Assembly: GCA_015655535.1 (NCBI GenBank)
Contig: JAATEW010000406.1
Coordinates: forward strand, 1 to 6,547
Reading direction: 5' to 3'
Length of the DNA: 6,547 nt
Origin: Hyphomicrobiales bacterium
Lineage (GTDB): Bacteria; Pseudomonadota; Alphaproteobacteria; Rhizobiales; Beijerinckiaceae
Shown here: in pieces, positions 1-6,088 of the stretch
Layout of the letters: each line of letters starts with the position of its first letter
Position numbering within the stretch: the stretch's first letter is position 1
Position numbers and translations under genes: made by a program
The notes under the pieces: generated by a model
Told to the model about the DNA's origin: nothing
What the model saw: only the letters and a program-made list of their open reading frames with translations
Database searches by the model: none

Positions 1-155
1 CACACCTGGCTGGCGCAGCCGAGAACCTTATTCGCACTGTTGTGCGCCTCATCGGACAGAGGCTCGAGCGCACGGCCGAGTTCGATCAGATAACGGTAAC
101 GGTCTTCCCAATCGTCGAGGAAGGAGAAGTTGTCGAGTATTTCTTCGAGGTTCAT
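1..155 (-). CDS. sufE: SufE family cysteine desulfuration protein (5' part, runs off the window)
   Basis: SufE accepts persulfide sulfur from the cysteine desulfurase SufS and passes it to the SufBCD scaffold for cytoplasmic Fe-S cluster assembly. Only about the first 51 residues are visible. They begin MNLEEILDNFSFLDDWEDRY and continue through YLIELGRALEPLS to VLGCASQVW at the window edge. The N-terminal D-W-E-D-R-Y-x-Y-L-I-E-L-G block and the G-C-A-S-Q-V segment are family signatures, and the Cys in the latter (residue 47 here) is the sulfur-accepting residue. The ATG at 153-155 is the natural family start, but no good Shine-Dalgarno sequence precedes it. An inverted repeat lies 16 bases upstream. 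The rest of the gene (about 90 more residues in a typical SufE) is outside the window. Confidence 0.9.
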   Translation of the reverse strand, partial: MNLEEILDNFSFLDDWEDRYRYLIELGRALEPLSDEAHNSANKVLGCASQV

Positions 156-171
156 AGCTGGCCGGACGATT

Positions 172-196
172 TAGAGAGAAATGATTGCTCTCTCTA
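172..196. promoter_or_regulatory. 7-bp inverted repeat upstream of sufE
   Basis: TAGAGAG (172-178) and CTCTCTA (190-196) form a perfect 7-bp inverted repeat around an 11-base spacer. It sits 16 bases upstream of the sufE start, within the 105-base gap between sufE and the DUF5330 gene. It could be a repressor operator or a hairpin in the mRNA leader. It does not clearly match the iron-regulator boxes I know from alphaproteobacteria (Irr, RirA), so the function is open. CT/GA-rich simple sequence makes such a repeat easier to obtain by chance. Confidence 0.25.
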
Positions 197-260
197 TATC
201 GGCGGAAGGGGGGATGAGGCTATAGAAAATTTCGCACCGCCACATAGCCGAAGACTATGC

Positions 261-626
261 TCAATTGTGCTGCACAGGCGCCTTATGCGTAGTCACTTGA
301 CGGCCTGACTCGCCATCAGCCAATCGGAAGGGACGCTTCGGGGGAATGACCTCCACGGTCTGTGGAGCTTGCGCCGCCGCCGCATATTGCCGCAGCTTCG
401 CAGCGGCGGCCACGCAATCGGCGGGCACCTTCAAACAGCCCTCTTCGAGCTTGGCCTTCACAATGGTGCCTGCCGCCGATGCGAGATTCCCGGCCATATC
501 TGCCGCGGCCTTGACCATCCCGTCCTGCAGGCTGCCACCCGCTTCCATGGATGGCGTCTCCTGCGGCCAGGACATCGCGTGAAAGACGATCGTCAGCCAG
601 AAGACGCAGCGGATGAGAAAGAACAT
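261..626 (-). CDS. DUF5330-like small membrane-anchored or exported protein
   Basis: A 121-residue protein of unknown function. The N-terminus MFFLIRCVFWLTIVFHAMSW is a short hydrophobic segment (about residues 2-20) that would act as a signal sequence or membrane anchor. The next part (about 33-85) is Ala-rich and probably helical, and holds two Cys (64 and 71) in the pattern G-C-x5-D-C. Small rhizobial proteins annotated DUF5330 have the same plan: an MFFL-x-R start, an Ala-rich segment, then a C-x-R-x-P-D-x-C-like pair. The Cys pair could form a disulfide outside the cytoplasm (inference). The C-terminal 35 residues are polar and look disordered. The ATG at 624-626 is the only start that keeps the hydrophobic N-terminus, and a GGGG run lies about 10 bases upstream. 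The gene lies upstream of sufE in the same direction and is divergent from the kinase gene. Confidence 0.7.
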   Translation of the reverse strand: MFFLIRCVFWLTIVFHAMSWPQETPSMEAGGSLQDGMVKAAADMAGNLASAAGTIVKAKLEEGCLKVPADCVAAAAKLRQYAAAAQAPQTVEVIPPKRPFRLADGESGRQVTTHKAPVQHN

Positions 627-922
627 GAGCGCTATCCCCAGAGCGGGACGAGGAAAAATATATTGGCCGATCCAGGCCCACCGCGGGTTTTATAGCGCAG
701 GCGGATAAAGGCCCCGCCAAAGACGCCGCTCAAATCGCGCCAAGTTGATTCACTTTTGAGTCAGCATGAGGCGGAGCTGACAAGAGCTTTTAAACCATAG
801 GCCGAAGTTTCGCGGTTTTCTCGCGGCTTTGGATTTGATTTTGCGTCCTATTCAATCGTTTTGCTCCGCTTGCTTAGGGTTCACTTAAGGCCGGTCTGCG
901 ACTGTCTTGTCCGAAAGAGAGC
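627..922. promoter_or_regulatory. Divergent intergenic region between the DUF5330 gene and the kinase gene
   Basis: This 296-base gap holds no convincing gene and must carry the promoters of both flanking divergent genes. Visible structure includes an imperfect inverted repeat TGATTC/GAGTCA (746-763, one mismatch), TCAGC/GCTGA (761-780), AT-rich stretches (785-800 and 830-865) and the CtrA-like box listed separately. On the minus strand CTATAAAA (around 688-695) is a possible -10 region for the DUF5330 gene, but no -35 element at good spacing is obvious. I cannot fix a transcription start from sequence alone. Confidence 0.5.
874..888. promoter_or_regulatory. CtrA-like binding box upstream of the kinase gene
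   Basis: The sequence TTAG-GGTTCAC-TTAA matches seven of eight defined bases of TTAA-N7-TTAA, the site of the alphaproteobacterial cell-cycle regulator CtrA. It ends 34 bases before the GTG start of the histidine kinase gene, a position compatible with promoter control. With uniform base use, one match this good is expected by chance in roughly one of ten 300-base regions, so it is suggestive only. Confidence 0.3.
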
Positions 923-2812
923 GTGACTTTCTCTTTATTGGCGCATTGCGCCTGGAGTTCGGCCTTGAGTTATTTTGTGCGGTTCGAGGATCAAGCGAGC
1001 GCCCTGCTCCATCAAGGTGCCCTCAGCGACCTCGCCGAAAAAACACGCCATAAAGGATTCATGCTGCCGCAGCTCGCGATGAGCGTCGCTGCCTGCGCCG
1101 TCGCCCCCTTCTATCTTGCCTTTCATGGCGCGCCTGCCCTCTGGCAGATCCTGACGTTCATCTTCGCCATCGTGCCGCTGGCCGGCGTCGCTCTCGTCTG
1201 GCGCACGGGCCGGTTCGGGATCGCGCAGGCTCTTTCGAGCTTCAGCTTCATCGCTGTCGGCATCACGCTCGCGATCGGCGGCGGCGCGCCCTATCAGGCA
1301 GCGCTGGCCTGGCTGATCCTGGCGCCGCTCCAGAGTGTCCTCACGGCCAACCGCCGCTTGATTTCGGCAAGCGGCTATGGCCCCGCGCTCGCCGCCATCG
1401 CACTCGCAGCGCTCGGCGTTATGGGTATCGTCTCGACCGATTTCTCCGTCATCCAGTCGATGCTCTTCATCGTCCCGGCCATCCTCTATGCCATGGCCTT
1501 GGCGCTCAGCGCGGCGCATATCGATACGCTGCAGAACAGGTCGGCGCGATTGCATGCGAGTCGCTATCAGGCGATCTCGCAGGCCGTCGGCGATGTCATC
1601 ATCTGCTTCGATCACATGGGCGCCGCCGAGTTCGTCAGCGCCGATTGCGAGACGAGGCTCGGCTTGCGGCGGCAGGATCTGATCGGCCGCGGCTTCTTCG
1701 AACATATTCATGTCGCCGACCGTCCGAATTTCCTGAAGGCCGTCGCGGATGCGACGCGTTCGCCCGAGCGGTTGAGCCTGACGCTGCGGCTACGCACCTT
1801 GATGCCGTCATTGGAAGACAGCCAGTCCTGCGTGCCGGTTTTCCTCTGGATGGAAATGCACATCCGCCGTTTCGCGGATGCGCGCGACGGATATTCCAGC
1901 GGCGGCAAAAATCAGCTAGGCATCGCCGCCATTCTGCACGACGTCACGAGGGCCAAGCAGCGCGAGGAAGAGCTCGAAGCCTCCCGCGTAGCGGCCGAGC
2001 GCGTCAGCCAATCCAAGGATCAATTCCTGGCCAATATGAGCCATGAGCTGCGCACGCCGCTCAATGCCATCATTGGCTTCTCCGAAATGCTGAGCAATAG
2101 CGAGCTTGCGCCGCGCGATCCCGGCAAACAGCGGGAATATGCGGGGATCATCCAGCATTCCGGACTGCACCTTCTGTCCGTCGTCAATTCGATCCTCGAC
2201 ATGTCGAAACTCCAATCCGGCAGTTTCGCTTTGATGCCGGAACCCTTCGACATCGCGCCTCTGGTCGATCTTTGCTGCGACATGATCAAGCTGAAAGCGA
2301 GCGAAGGCGAGGTCGAACTCATCCGCGCCTATCCGGGCGAGATCCCGGTGATCGTCGGCGACAAACAGGCCTGCAAGCAGATCGTGCTCAATCTCCTGTC
2401 GAATGCGATCAAGTTCACGCCCGCCAAGGGGCGCGTGACGATCGGCGTGCAGCCGGAAGGCAATTCATTGCTGATTCGCGTGACCGACACGGGGATCGGC
2501 ATCGAAGCAAACGACCTGACGCAGATCGGCGATCCCTTCTTCCAGGCCAGCGCCTCCTATAATCGCGCCTATGACGGAACCGGCCTCGGCCTTTCCATCG
2601 TGCGCGGCCTCGTCGGGCTGCATGGCGGGACGATCTCGATCGAAAGCGAACCCGCCAAAGGCACCTCGGTCACCGTGCGCCTGCCCCGCGATTGCCGGCA
2701 GATGCGCATCAAGCCGGCCAATGCGACCGAGTTCACGACCATTCCACGCCGCACGCGGCAAGACGACGTGCGGACCTTTTCCAACGAGATGATGGTGAAG
2801 AAAATTGCGTGA
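923..2812 (+). CDS. Membrane-bound PAS-domain sensor histidine kinase (DivJ/PleC-like class)
   Basis: A 629-residue sensor kinase that autophosphorylates on His and should pass phosphate to a response regulator; no regulator is encoded in the window. After a cytoplasmic stretch (1-45), six hydrophobic segments lie near residues 48-68, 73-93, 103-120, 123-143, 152-170 and 176-197. A PAS-like domain follows at about 210-345, then HisKA with the H-box SHELRTPLNAIIGF (phospho-acceptor His374). HATPase_c carries the N-box (Asn490/Asn494 in NLLSNAIKF), G1 DTGIGI (522-527), DPFF (537-540) and G2 DGTGLGLS (551-558). All catalytic motifs are intact. About 40 polar residues trail the ATPase domain. The GTG at 923 follows a purine-rich GAAAGAGAG. 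ATG 1061 (Met47) is an alternative, but the RH-x2-F segment before it looks like part of the protein. The H-box and six-TM plan recall the cell-cycle kinases DivJ/PleC; that assignment is inference. A CtrA-like box lies upstream and the next gene overlaps by 8 bp. Confidence 0.93.
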   Translation: MTFSLLAHCAWSSALSYFVRFEDQASALLHQGALSDLAEKTRHKGFMLPQLAMSVAACAVAPFYLAFHGAPALWQILTFIFAIVPLAGVALVWRTGRFGIAQALSSFSFIAVGITLAIGGGAPYQAALAWLILAPLQSVLTANRRLISASGYGPALAAIALAALGVMGIVSTDFSVIQSMLFIVPAILYAMALALSAAHIDTLQNRSARLHASRYQAISQAVGDVIICFDHMGAAEFVSADCETRLGLRRQDLIGRGFFEHIHVADRPNFLKAVADATRSPERLSLTLRLRTLMPSLEDSQSCVPVFLWMEMHIRRFADARDGYSSGGKNQLGIAAILHDVTRAKQREEELEASRVAAERVSQSKDQFLANMSHELRTPLNAIIGFSEMLSNSELAPRDPGKQREYAGIIQHSGLHLLSVVNSILDMSKLQSGSFALMPEPFDIAPLVDLCCDMIKLKASEGEVELIRAYPGEIPVIVGDKQACKQIVLNLLSNAIKFTPAKGRVTIGVQPEGNSLLIRVTDTGIGIEANDLTQIGDPFFQASASYNRAYDGTGLGLSIVRGLVGLHGGTISIESEPAKGTSVTVRLPRDCRQMRIKPANATEFTTIPRRTRQDDVRTFSNEMMVKKIA

Positions 2813-3494
2813 GGCCCTCGCCCGTATCGATCAAGATTTCGTCCTGTCCGAGCCGAGACGGAGAGGCGCGCAGCATGGTGGCTGGGGCGCATTGGGAACC
2901 ATCGCGCGCGCCGTCCATTTCGCCGCGAGACACACGAATCTCCTGCTGGGCCTGCTCTTCGCCGCGGTCTTGGGGACGGTTCTGATGAATGCGCTCGTCT
3001 GGCAGAAGACCCGCCATCCGGCGCCGCTTTTCGGCCATAGCGTGCCAATCGAAGCGAAGGTCGAACCCGCGCGCGAGGTGCCTTTGCCCGCGGCGCGCCC
3101 AGCAGCTTTGCCTGAGGCGCCCGCGCCCGCAGCCGTGGAGCAGACTGTAAGCGCACCGCATGGGCGCGATCCCATGGCGGAAGCGGCCGAGCTTCAGGCG
3201 CAGCCTCAGAGTCAGAAGCCGGCACCCGCCGCGCATGATCCCATCGCGCAATTTTTGAAGGCTCCGGCTCAGCCATCAGCGGCAGCGCCGGTCGAATCGA
3301 GCAAAAGCATTCTTGCCGCGCAGCGCGCGCTGATGAAGCTCGGCTATGTCGTGAAACCGGACGGCGTCATGCGGCCGGCCACGCGTCAGGCGCTCGAACA
3401 ATTCGAGCGCGATCACAACCTGCCAGGACATGGCGCGCTGACGCCGAAGGTTTTGCATGAGCTCGGCGCGCAATCCGGCCTTGCCGCCGAGTAA
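2805..3494 (+). CDS. Single-pass membrane protein with C-terminal peptidoglycan-binding domain
   Basis: A 229-residue protein with a basic cytoplasmic N-terminus (1-44), one membrane helix (about 45-65, LLLGLLFAAVLGTVLMNALV), a long Pro/Ala/Glu-rich linker (about 70-165) and a peptidoglycan_binding_1 type domain (about 168-222; AAQRALMKLGY, then the D-G-V-x-x-P-A-T-R-Q-A-L-x-x-F-E motif). The layout predicts an inner-membrane anchor spanning the periplasm to the cell wall. No hydrolase or transferase domain is present, so it probably binds or senses the wall rather than cutting it. The start is TTG 2805, overlapping the kinase stop by 8 bp with a GGTGAAG just upstream. An in-frame TGA at 2796-2798 rules out any earlier start, and the next in-frame Met (62) would cut the membrane helix. 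The overlap implies translational coupling with the kinase and a shared task, perhaps envelope sensing (inference). Confidence 0.88.
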   Translation: MREALARIDQDFVLSEPRRRGAQHGGWGALGTIARAVHFAARHTNLLLGLLFAAVLGTVLMNALVWQKTRHPAPLFGHSVPIEAKVEPAREVPLPAARPAALPEAPAPAAVEQTVSAPHGRDPMAEAAELQAQPQSQKPAPAAHDPIAQFLKAPAQPSAAAPVESSKSILAAQRALMKLGYVVKPDGVMRPATRQALEQFERDHNLPGHGALTPKVLHELGAQSGLAAE

Positions 3495-3505
3495 GTTTCG
3501 AGAAG

Positions 3506-3556
3506 AGCCCTCGTGCTTCGAGACGCGCCTTTCAGGCGCTCCTCAGCATGAGGGCT
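3506..3556. repeat. Palindromic repeat copy 1 (hairpin, possible terminator)
   Basis: An outer stem of 12 pairs (AGCCCTCGTGCT with AGCATGAGGGCT, one G-T wobble) and an inner GCGCC/GGCGC stem close on the loop TTTCA. It lies 11 bases after the stop of the peptidoglycan-binding gene and is followed by TTTGTT, so it could end that transcript, although the T run is short. Its left arm (from CCCTCG) matches the reverse complement of the right arm of copy 2 at 17 of 21 bases, which identifies a repeat family rather than a lone hairpin. Palindromes with CTTCGAG and CCTGAGG arms are dispersed in many Rhizobiales genomes (from memory). Confidence 0.75.
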
Positions 3557-3563
3557 TTGTTCA

Positions 3564-3632
3564 GCCCTCACCCTGAGGTGCGAGCATTCAAGCCGGAAGC
3601 GGCTTTGAATGCGAGCCTCGAAGGGCGAGGGC
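3564..3632. repeat. Palindromic repeat copy 2, inverted relative to copy 1
   Basis: A long imperfect hairpin. GCCCTCACCCTGAGG (3564-3578) pairs with CCTCGAAGGGCGAGGGC (3616-3632), and an inner ATTCAAGCC (3586-3594) pairs with GGCTTTGAAT (3601-3610) around GGAAGC. Its arms are those of copy 1 in swapped order, so the two copies are inverted. It ends 16 bases before the stop codon of the convergent minus-strand DUF853 gene and may help end that transcript, but no clear T run follows on the minus strand. The inner ATTCAA stem is absent from copy 1, so the loop regions differ while the arms are kept. Confidence 0.75.
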
Positions 3633-3648
3633 CGGGCGATGCGCTTCC

Positions 3649-5205
3649 TTAGCGCGACGACATGCTGCCCAAAATGCCGCGCAGGATCGCATGTGCGATC
3701 TGGGTTCCGGCCGAGCGCGCCGCCGATTGCACGGCCGAACGCATAGCCAATTCGGCCGGCGACATTTTCTGGCGCTTGCCGGTCCCGCCGCCGGTGAACA
3801 TTTTGGCGAGCCATCCCCAAACCAGGGCCAGCATGCCGCCTTGCGCAGGAGCGGCGGCGCCATTGGGTCCGGACGGACCGGACTGCGGCGCGCCTGCCTG
3901 ACCCATCCGTCCTTCACCGCGCGCCTGCAAGACCTCGAAGGCGGATTCGCGATCGATCGCGGTATCGTATTTTCCGAGCAGGCTTGAGCGCTTGATGATC
4001 TCCTGCCGCTCTTCCGGCGTGATGGGGCCGACGCGTGCCGACGGCGGCGCGATCAAGGTCCGGGCGACCATTTCGGGCGTGCCTTTTTCGTCGAGCATCG
4101 AAACCAAGGCCTCGCCGACGCCCAATTGCATGATCGCCGCCGCTGTATCGAAGGCAGGGTTCTGCCGGAACGTGTCAGCCGCCGCTTTGACGGCCCGCTG
4201 ATCGCGCGGCGTGAAGGCCCGCAAGGCATGCTGAACGCGGTTGCCGAGCTGGCCCAAAACCGTCTCCGGCACATCGAGCGGATTTTGCGTGACGAAATAA
4301 ACGCCGACGCCTTTTGAGCGGATAAGCCGCACGACCTGTTCGATCGCGGTCAGAAGCGCTTTCGGCGCGCTGTCAAAGAGAAGATGCGCTTCATCGAAGA
4401 AGAAGACGAGCTTCGGCTGGTTGAGATCGCCGACCTCCGGCAATTGCTCGAAGAGTTCGGAGAGCATCCAGAGCAGGAAGGTCGCGTAAAGACGCGGCGA
4501 GCGCATGAGTTTGTCGGCCGCGAGCACATTGACGATGCCGCGCCCATCGCGATCTTTTCGCAGGAAATCGTTGATATCGAGCGCCGGCTCGCCGAAGAAG
4601 GCGGTCGCGCCCTGGTTTTCGAGCACCAGCAATTGACGCTGGATCGCCCCTATGGTCGAAGGTGCCACATTACCATATTGCGTGGTGAGGCTCGCGGCGT
4701 TCTCGGCCAGATGCTGCATCAGGGCGCGCAGATCCTTAAGATCGAGCAGCAACAGCCCCTGCTCGTCCGCAAGCTTGAAGGCGATGTTGAGCACGCCCTC
4801 CTGGATGTCGTTGAGTTCGAGAAGGCGCGCGAGCAGCAGCGGTCCCATCTCCGAGACCGTCGCGCGGATCGGATGGCCCTGCTCACCGAACTGATCTCAG
4901 ATGACGGTGTTGAAATCTTCGGCGACATAGGCGCTGCCGAGATCCGCCGCGCGCTTCACGAAGGCAGGCTTCGAATCGCCCGGCATCGCAATGCCCGAGA
5001 GATCGCCCTTGATGTCGGCTGCGAAGACCGCCGTCCCCGCCTTGGCAAATCCTTCGGCCAACAATTGCAAGGTTACCGTCTTGCCGGTGCCCGTCGCACC
5101 CGTGATCAGGCCATGGCGATTGCCCTTCGAAAGCGTAAGATATTCGGGCTTGTCGCTTTTGCCGAGAAGAATACGTCCCGGCATTTGATTCGGATCATCG
5201 GCCAT
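3649..5205 (-). pseudogene. DUF853 / YjgR-type HerA-like ATPase interrupted by one in-frame TGA
   Basis: A 518-codon frame of the DUF853 family (E. coli YjgR, about 500 aa), cytoplasmic HerA/FtsK-like P-loop ATPases of unknown role. It begins MADDPNQMPGRILLGKSDKP. Walker A is GATGTGKT (codons 36-43) and Walker B is [10 protein letters not shown] (Asp271-Glu272). The frame also holds VTQN (305-308), the [13 protein letters not shown] block near 321-333 and the family's [12 protein letters not shown] segment. Codon 103 (4897-4899) is TGA. YjgR has Trp at this place in a W-D-x-F-G-E-Q motif, and the sequence resumes in the same frame as [19 protein letters not shown], so a single TGG-to-TGA change explains it. 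The stop separates Walker A from Walker B, so neither piece should be an active ATPase. ATG 5203-5205 has AGGA at good spacing; an earlier ATG at 5251-5253 lacks one. No other lesion is seen, which suggests a very recent mutation or a sequencing error. Confidence 0.85.
4897..4899 (-). other. Premature TGA codon in the DUF853 gene
   Basis: On the coding strand the reading is ATC-TGA-GAT-CAG-TTC-GGT, between ...EDFNTVI and DQFGEQGHP. The stop and the downstream ATG (4846-4848) are in the same frame, 51 bases apart, so this is a substitution, not a frameshift. The expected residue is Trp (TGG). Confidence 0.85.
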
Positions 5206-5334
5206 GGGTAGGTCCTGCGCGAAATTTTGCCGCTTCAAGCGGTCCTGCAACATTCATCATATATGAAGCAGCGAAGACCAAATGGCGATAAGCCAGCAGG
5301 GCATATAAACGCAACCGGCACTCAAGGGGTCCGC
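5206..5334. promoter_or_regulatory. Divergent intergenic region between the DUF853 and DUF2267-like genes
   Basis: This 129-base gap should hold both promoters. It contains a perfect inverted repeat CCGCTT-C-AAGCGG (5230-5242), an 8-base direct repeat GGTCCTGC (5211-5218 and 5241-5248, exactly 30 bases apart) and TTCAT/ATGAA arms (5253-5267). A possible plus-strand -10 region, CATATAAA, lies near 5302-5309, about 25 bases before the start of the DUF2267-like gene. The first GGTCCTGC copy supplies the AGGA ribosome-binding site of the DUF853 gene on the other strand. No -35 element can be named with confidence. Confidence 0.4.
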
Positions 5335-5715
5335 ATGGAAGAACTTATCCAACGCGTCGCGACGGCCGCGGGCATAACGCCCGACAAGGCCGAAACCGCC
5401 ATCGGCATGATCTTCGCCTTTCTGAAAAAGGATGGTCCGGCGGCCGAGGTCGATGCTTTATTGGCCGATCTTCCAGGGGCACAGCAAGCCGCGGCCGCGG
5501 CAGGCGGGCAAGGCGACGGGCTTTTGGGCGGGCTCATGGGCGCGATCGGCGGCGGCCTCATGGGATTAGCCGGTCAATTGACCAGCATCGGGCTTGGCAT
5601 GAGCGAGATGCAGGCGATCGGCAAAGAAGTTTTCGCTTTCGCGCGCGAAAAGGCGGGCGACGAGCGGATCGGCCAGATCGTGTCCGCCATCCCCGGCTTG
5701 AGCCAGTTCATCTGA
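5335..5715 (+). CDS. DUF2267-like small glycine-rich protein
   Basis: A 126-residue protein. Residues 1-48 (MEELIQRVATAAGITPDKAE, then AIGMIFAFLKKDGPAAEVDALLADLPGA) form a predicted helical domain like the start of DUF2267 proteins. An Ala/Gly linker (50-60) leads into a glycine-zipper-like stretch (61-82; GLLGGLMGAIGGGLMGLAGQ), then a second helical block (84-108) and a C-terminus ending in IPGLSQFI. Similar proteins in alphaproteobacteria have no established function. There is no signal peptide. The Gly-rich stretch is moderately hydrophobic and could pack helices or touch a membrane (inference). The frame is open back to 5227, but ATG 5335 has AAGGGG at proper spacing and begins the conserved part, so it is preferred. 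The gene is divergent from the DUF853 gene and ends 9 bases from the convergent cytochrome gene, with no clear terminator between them. Confidence 0.8.
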   Translation: MEELIQRVATAAGITPDKAETAIGMIFAFLKKDGPAAEVDALLADLPGAQQAAAAAGGQGDGLLGGLMGAIGGGLMGLAGQLTSIGLGMSEMQAIGKEVFAFAREKAGDERIGQIVSAIPGLSQFI

Positions 5716-5724
5716 GTCCGAAGG

Positions 5725-6066
5725 TCAGGGCTTCGGCGGCGGCGTGACGCTGACCGCGATGCTCGCATAATAGGCGGCCAGATCGGCGATATCGGAATCG
5801 GTCAGCTTTTCCGCGACCGTATTCATCATCTCGTTCTTGCGGCCGCCCGCGCGATAGGCCCGGAGCGCGGAGGTAAGATAGGTCTGCACCTGGCCGGCAA
5901 GGTTCGGAGCCTCCGGCAATTTGGAGATACCATCGCGGCCGTGACACGCGATGCAGCCGAATGTCTTGATCTTCTGCGCGCCATTCGCGGCAGATCCATC
6001 GGCATGGGCCGCCGTTCCGGTCAAACTCAGAACGACGGCCATCGCGACGGATTTCATCTTGGACAT
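5725..6066 (-). CDS. Periplasmic class I cytochrome c
   Basis: A 113-residue single-heme cytochrome c. The N-terminus has Lys residues, a hydrophobic core (7-18) and an A-H-A site that suggests signal peptidase cleavage after residue 22, so the protein is exported and heme is attached in the periplasm. The heme site is CIACH (Cys38, Cys41, His42). PEAPNLAGQ (51-59) and the R-A-Y-R-x-G-x-R-x-N-x-M-M segment with Met80/Met81 as candidate sixth ligand, followed by LTDSDIADLAAYYAS, are typical of small c4/c553-like cytochromes. ATG 6064-6066 has GAGGG six bases upstream; a longer open frame upstream overlaps the dehydrogenase gene and is not coding. The stop of the PQQ dehydrogenase lies 22 bases upstream on the same strand, so the two should be cotranscribed, and this protein probably accepts the dehydrogenase's electrons (inference). 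The C-terminus is Pro-rich (TPPPKP). Confidence 0.92.
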   Translation of the reverse strand: MSKMKSVAMAVVLSLTGTAAHADGSAANGAQKIKTFGCIACHGRDGISKLPEAPNLAGQVQTYLTSALRAYRAGGRKNEMMNTVAEKLTDSDIADLAAYYASIAVSVTPPPKP

Positions 6067-6088
6067 CCTATGCCCTCGGCGGATCGAC

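Noticed and set aside
42..308. Plus-strand 88-codon open frame at the window start
   Set aside because: Its first part is antisense to the well-conserved sufE sequence and the rest has no recognisable feature.
935..1711. Minus-strand open frame of 258 codons under the kinase gene
   Set aside because: The composition (very rich in Asp, Arg, Glu, Ala) is typical of antisense translation of membrane-helix codons. The plus strand holds a full kinase.
2569..3276. Minus-strand open frame of 235 codons across the kinase/peptidoglycan-binding junction
   Set aside because: It is Arg/Pro/Ala-rich with no domain and overlaps two well-supported plus-strand genes.
3506..3632. CRISPR array or small RNA gene in the convergent gap
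   Set aside because: There are only two copies, in inverted orientation, with no regular spacers. The structure fits an intergenic palindromic repeat family instead.
3649..4848. Independent gene starting at ATG 4846-4848 (split two-protein ATPase by reinitiation)
   Set aside because: The purine run GGAG directly abuts this ATG, leaving no spacing for a ribosome-binding site. The 16 codons between the stop and the ATG still encode conserved family sequence, so the start is an artefact of the interruption.
4897..4899. TGA read as Trp by a changed genetic code, or as selenocysteine
   Set aside because: TGA is used as the normal stop of the kinase, DUF5330, DUF2267-like and cytochrome genes in this window. 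The family has Trp, not Cys or selenocysteine, at this position.
4384..5211. Long plus-strand open frame (275 codons) opposite the DUF853 gene, crossing the premature stop
   Set aside because: It is the antisense shadow of a GC-rich coding frame. The minus strand encodes clear Walker A/B and family motifs, while this frame is rich in Arg/Glu with no recognisable domain.
5251..5253. Earlier ATG for the DUF853 gene, adding 16 residues
   Set aside because: It lacks a ribosome-binding site, while ATG 5203-5205 has AGGA at good spacing and begins the family-like MADD start.
5227..5334. N-terminal extension of the DUF2267-like protein from 5227
   Set aside because: The 36 extra residues are polar and unlike the family, and they run through the divergent promoter region. 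ATG 5335 has a strong AAGGGG.
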